From Opitutaceae bacterium (lineage in GTDB: Bacteria > Verrucomicrobiota > Verrucomicrobiae > Opitutales > Opitutaceae): DNA of 6,078 bases. Position 1 is the stretch's first letter. Every line of letters begins with the position of its first letter. This document shows, one piece after another, positions 4,454-6,078 of this stretch. The position numbers and the translations under genes were made by a program. The notes beneath the pieces were generated by a model. The model was not told where the DNA came from and ran no database searches. It saw only the letters and a list, made by a program, of their open reading frames with translations. Where the stretch lies: positions 1-6,078 of the forward strand of contig JAISAX010000949.1 of assembly GCA_031266495.1 (NCBI GenBank). Reading direction: 5' to 3'.

Positions 4454-6078
4454 ATGCCAACCCGCCACCTTTGCCTGATTGCCGTTGCTGCACTCGCGTC
4501 AATCACCGTGGCCTCGGGATATGCGCAGCAAGGATCAACGCGCGCCGTCACCACGGCCACCGTTGCCACAACGGCCACCACGGCGACCATCCGGAATTCT
4601 CCCGCCGAAATCCTCCTCAAGACCGTTCCCTATTTCAGCCAGGACAAGCAGCCCATCGTTGACGTCGTGCAGGCGCTGGGGCGCACCTATGGTATCAGCA
4701 TTCTTTGCGAAAAAGAGCTCGATGCCGAAGTTTTCGGGGAATTCCACAACATGACCCTTCAGGGCATCCTTGAGGCTCTTTGCGAAAACGAAGGCTATTA
4801 CTGGGATCTCGAAGATGCCGGTTATATCGTCATCCGCCGCTTCAAAACCGTCCTTTACCAGATCGAGTACCCGCAACTCGAACGCAAGGGATCCACCTCT
4901 TCCTCCATCAACCTGGGCCAAACCGGCTATGACGGCGGCGGCAGCAGTGGCAGCAGCAGCGGAGGCGGCGGCGGCAGCGGCTCAGGCGAAGAAGACAGTG
5001 CCAGCGTCAGCCTTTCCCAAACCAACGAAAACCAGTTCTGGACGAATATCACCACGGATATAACCAGCCTCAAATCCGCGGACGAGAAAATCCTCGTCAA
5101 TCGTTTTGCCGGCACCATCCTGGCCACTGCTTCCCGCAAGACGCACGCCATCCTCTCCAGCTTTATTGCCAATATAAACGGCCGCATTGGCCAGCAAGTG
5201 GAGCTTTTCGGCAAGATCGTTGAAGTGCAGCTCAACGACCAGAACAAACTCGGTATCAACTGGGAACTCGCCAAAACCTCCATCGGCGACCTCAGCTTCC
5301 TCAACTGGAAATCCAACACGGATATCAACACAACGCTGGGAGGCGCCAGTTTCGCCACCGACACCGTTTCCGGTGTCATCAGCCTCGGCAAAATAACTTC
5401 GCTGATCAATGCCCTCTCCGAGCAAGGCACCCTCAACGCCGTAACCGCTCCCCGCCTGGTCACCCTCAACAACCAGACGGCCTACATCAAGGACACCGAA
5501 GACCGCCCCTACTTCCAGCGCACTTCCGATACCACCCAGACCATCAACAGCGGCTCCAGCAACGTCATCTCGTCGGCGACGTACGAGACCAACACCATCT
5601 CCATCGGCACCATCATCGCGATCACTCCTCATGTGGCCGACAATGGCGACATCACCCTCGACATCACTCCTGCCCTCACCCGTCTCAACAGGGATATGAT
5701 GTCTCCTGACGGCTATTCCACCGCCCCGTCTCTTTACATCAAGCAGGCATCCACCATCGTCCGCCTGCGCTCCGGGGAAACCGCCGTCATCGGCGGCATC
5801 ATTACCGACGGCGACTACACCAGCAAACGTTCCGTGCCCGGGGTCAGTTCCCTCCCCCTGATCGGTCGCCTCTTCCGTTCCGAAGGCGTTTACAGGTCCA
5901 AGACCGAGGTTGTCATCTTCATCACGCCCCGGATCATCCTGCCCGGCAATTCACTGACCCCTGAAGCCACCATCGAAGCCGCCCCCCGCAGCCCCAACGG
6001 CAACAGACCCGGTGCCGCCCGCGGGGGCCCGCCCCCCCCCCCCCCCGCGCGCGCGCCCGGGGGGGCGGGGGGGGGCCG
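4454..6078 (+). CDS. Secretin-family outer-membrane channel protein (type IV pilus/type II secretion, MshL/PilQ-like), 3' incomplete
   Basis: The frame runs open to the window end; about 522 residues are trustworthy (to roughly 6020) before low-quality sequence. The product is predicted to multimerise into the outer-membrane gate of a type IV pilus or type II secretion-like machine. Seen in order: a Sec signal peptide (positive T-R-H start, hydrophobic core 6-20, likely cleavage after A24 in SGYA-QQ); a Thr/Ala-rich stretch (33-46); an STN/N0-like domain (about 50-128); a Gly/Ser linker (161-178); a region starting NQFWTNIT (193-200), reminiscent of MshL-type secretins; and the secretin core (about 248-495). 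The core ends with the family signature VPGVSSLPLIGRLFR (461-475), followed by TEVVIFITPRII (484-495). There is no lipobox cysteine, no visible AMIN domain as in PilQ, and no run of N1-N3 repeats as in GspD. An in-frame ATG at 4430 would add eight residues but gives a poorer signal peptide; an in-frame stop at 4385-4387 limits further extension. The family is sure, the exact system is not. The true stop codon is not visible. Confidence 0.92.
   Translation, partial: MPTRHLCLIAVAALASITVASGYAQQGSTRAVTTATVATTATTATIRNSPAEILLKTVPYFSQDKQPIVDVVQALGRTYGISILCEKELDAEVFGEFHNMTLQGILEALCENEGYYWDLEDAGYIVIRRFKTVLYQIEYPQLERKGSTSSSINLGQTGYDGGGSSGSSSGGGGGSGSGEEDSASVSLSQTNENQFWTNITTDITSLKSADEKILVNRFAGTILATASRKTHAILSSFIANINGRIGQQVELFGKIVEVQLNDQNKLGINWELAKTSIGDLSFLNWKSNTDINTTLGGASFATDTVSGVISLGKITSLINALSEQGTLNAVTAPRLVTLNNQTAYIKDTEDRPYFQRTSDTTQTINSGSSNVISSATYETNTISIGTIIAITPHVADNGDITLDITPALTRLNRDMMSPDGYSTAPSLYIKQASTIVRLRSGETAVIGGIITDGDYTSKRSVPGVSSLPLIGRLFRSEGVYRSKTEVVIFITPRIILPGNSLTPEATIEAAPRSPNGNRPGAARGGPPPPPPARAPGGAGGG
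4550..4588 (+). repeat. Thr/Ala-coding low-complexity tract after the secretin signal peptide
   Basis: ACC/ACG and GCC/GCG codons alternate to encode TTATVATTATTAT (residues 33-45), directly after the mature N-terminus. The tract probably forms a flexible periplasmic tail before the STN domain. The DNA shows loosely repeated 9-base units. Confidence 0.6.
4934..4987 (+). repeat. Gly/Ser linker-coding repeat within the secretin gene
   Basis: GGC and AGC codons encode an 18-residue stretch of only Gly and Ser (residues 161-178), followed by the acidic GEEDS. It joins the STN-like domain to the rest of the secretin. Triplet-repeat DNA like this may change length by slippage. Confidence 0.75.
6021..6078. 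other. Low-complexity C/G tail, probable contig-end artefact
   Basis: From about 6021 the sequence becomes runs of G and C only, with no A or T in the last 58 bases. It resembles the C run at the start of the window. The secretin frame stays open through it only because it lacks A/T-containing stop codons. The predicted residues here should be ignored. Confidence 0.75.

Overview
The window looks like most of a draft contig from a GC-rich bacterium. The best guess is Verrucomicrobia, perhaps an Opitutaceae-like lineage. That guess rests on protein style (an unusual modular GH13 debranching enzyme, a divergent PilT-like ATPase next to a compact secretin) and on the absence of clear Shine-Dalgarno sequences. 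It is inference, not proof. Both ends are low-complexity C/G sequence (about 1-68 and about 6021-6078) that is most likely assembly or sequencing error.

The layout is simple. A complete minus-strand gene (about 107-2626) encodes an 839-residue cytoplasmic GH13 isoamylase/pullulanase-type debranching enzyme. It has a tandem N-terminal carbohydrate-binding region and an intact catalytic triad. A 407-bp divergent intergenic region (2627-3033) follows. It holds an AT-rich core with repeated CCATAA boxes, a G-rich tract in the presumed leader of the debranching gene, and a repeated CATCCGGT element close to the next gene. On the plus strand, 3034-4302 encodes a 422-residue PilT-family hexameric ATPase with a Pro/Ala-rich N-terminal tail. 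After a 151-bp gap comes a secretin-family outer-membrane channel protein (4454 to the window end, 3' incomplete). It has a Sec signal peptide, an STN/N0-like domain, a Gly/Ser linker and a C-terminal secretin domain.

The two plus-strand genes probably work in one type IV pilus or type II secretion-like envelope machine: the ATPase drives pilus or pseudopilus dynamics from the cytoplasm, and the secretin forms the outer-membrane gate. The debranching enzyme belongs to glycogen/alpha-glucan metabolism. It is linked to the other two only by sharing the divergent promoter region.

I found no RNA genes, insertion sequences, CRISPR arrays or convincing intrinsic terminators. The most unusual points are the altered nucleotide-binding motifs of the PilT-like ATPase, the compact secretin without visible AMIN domains, and the repeat structure of the divergent intergenic region. 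None of these amounts to clear proof of a new system.
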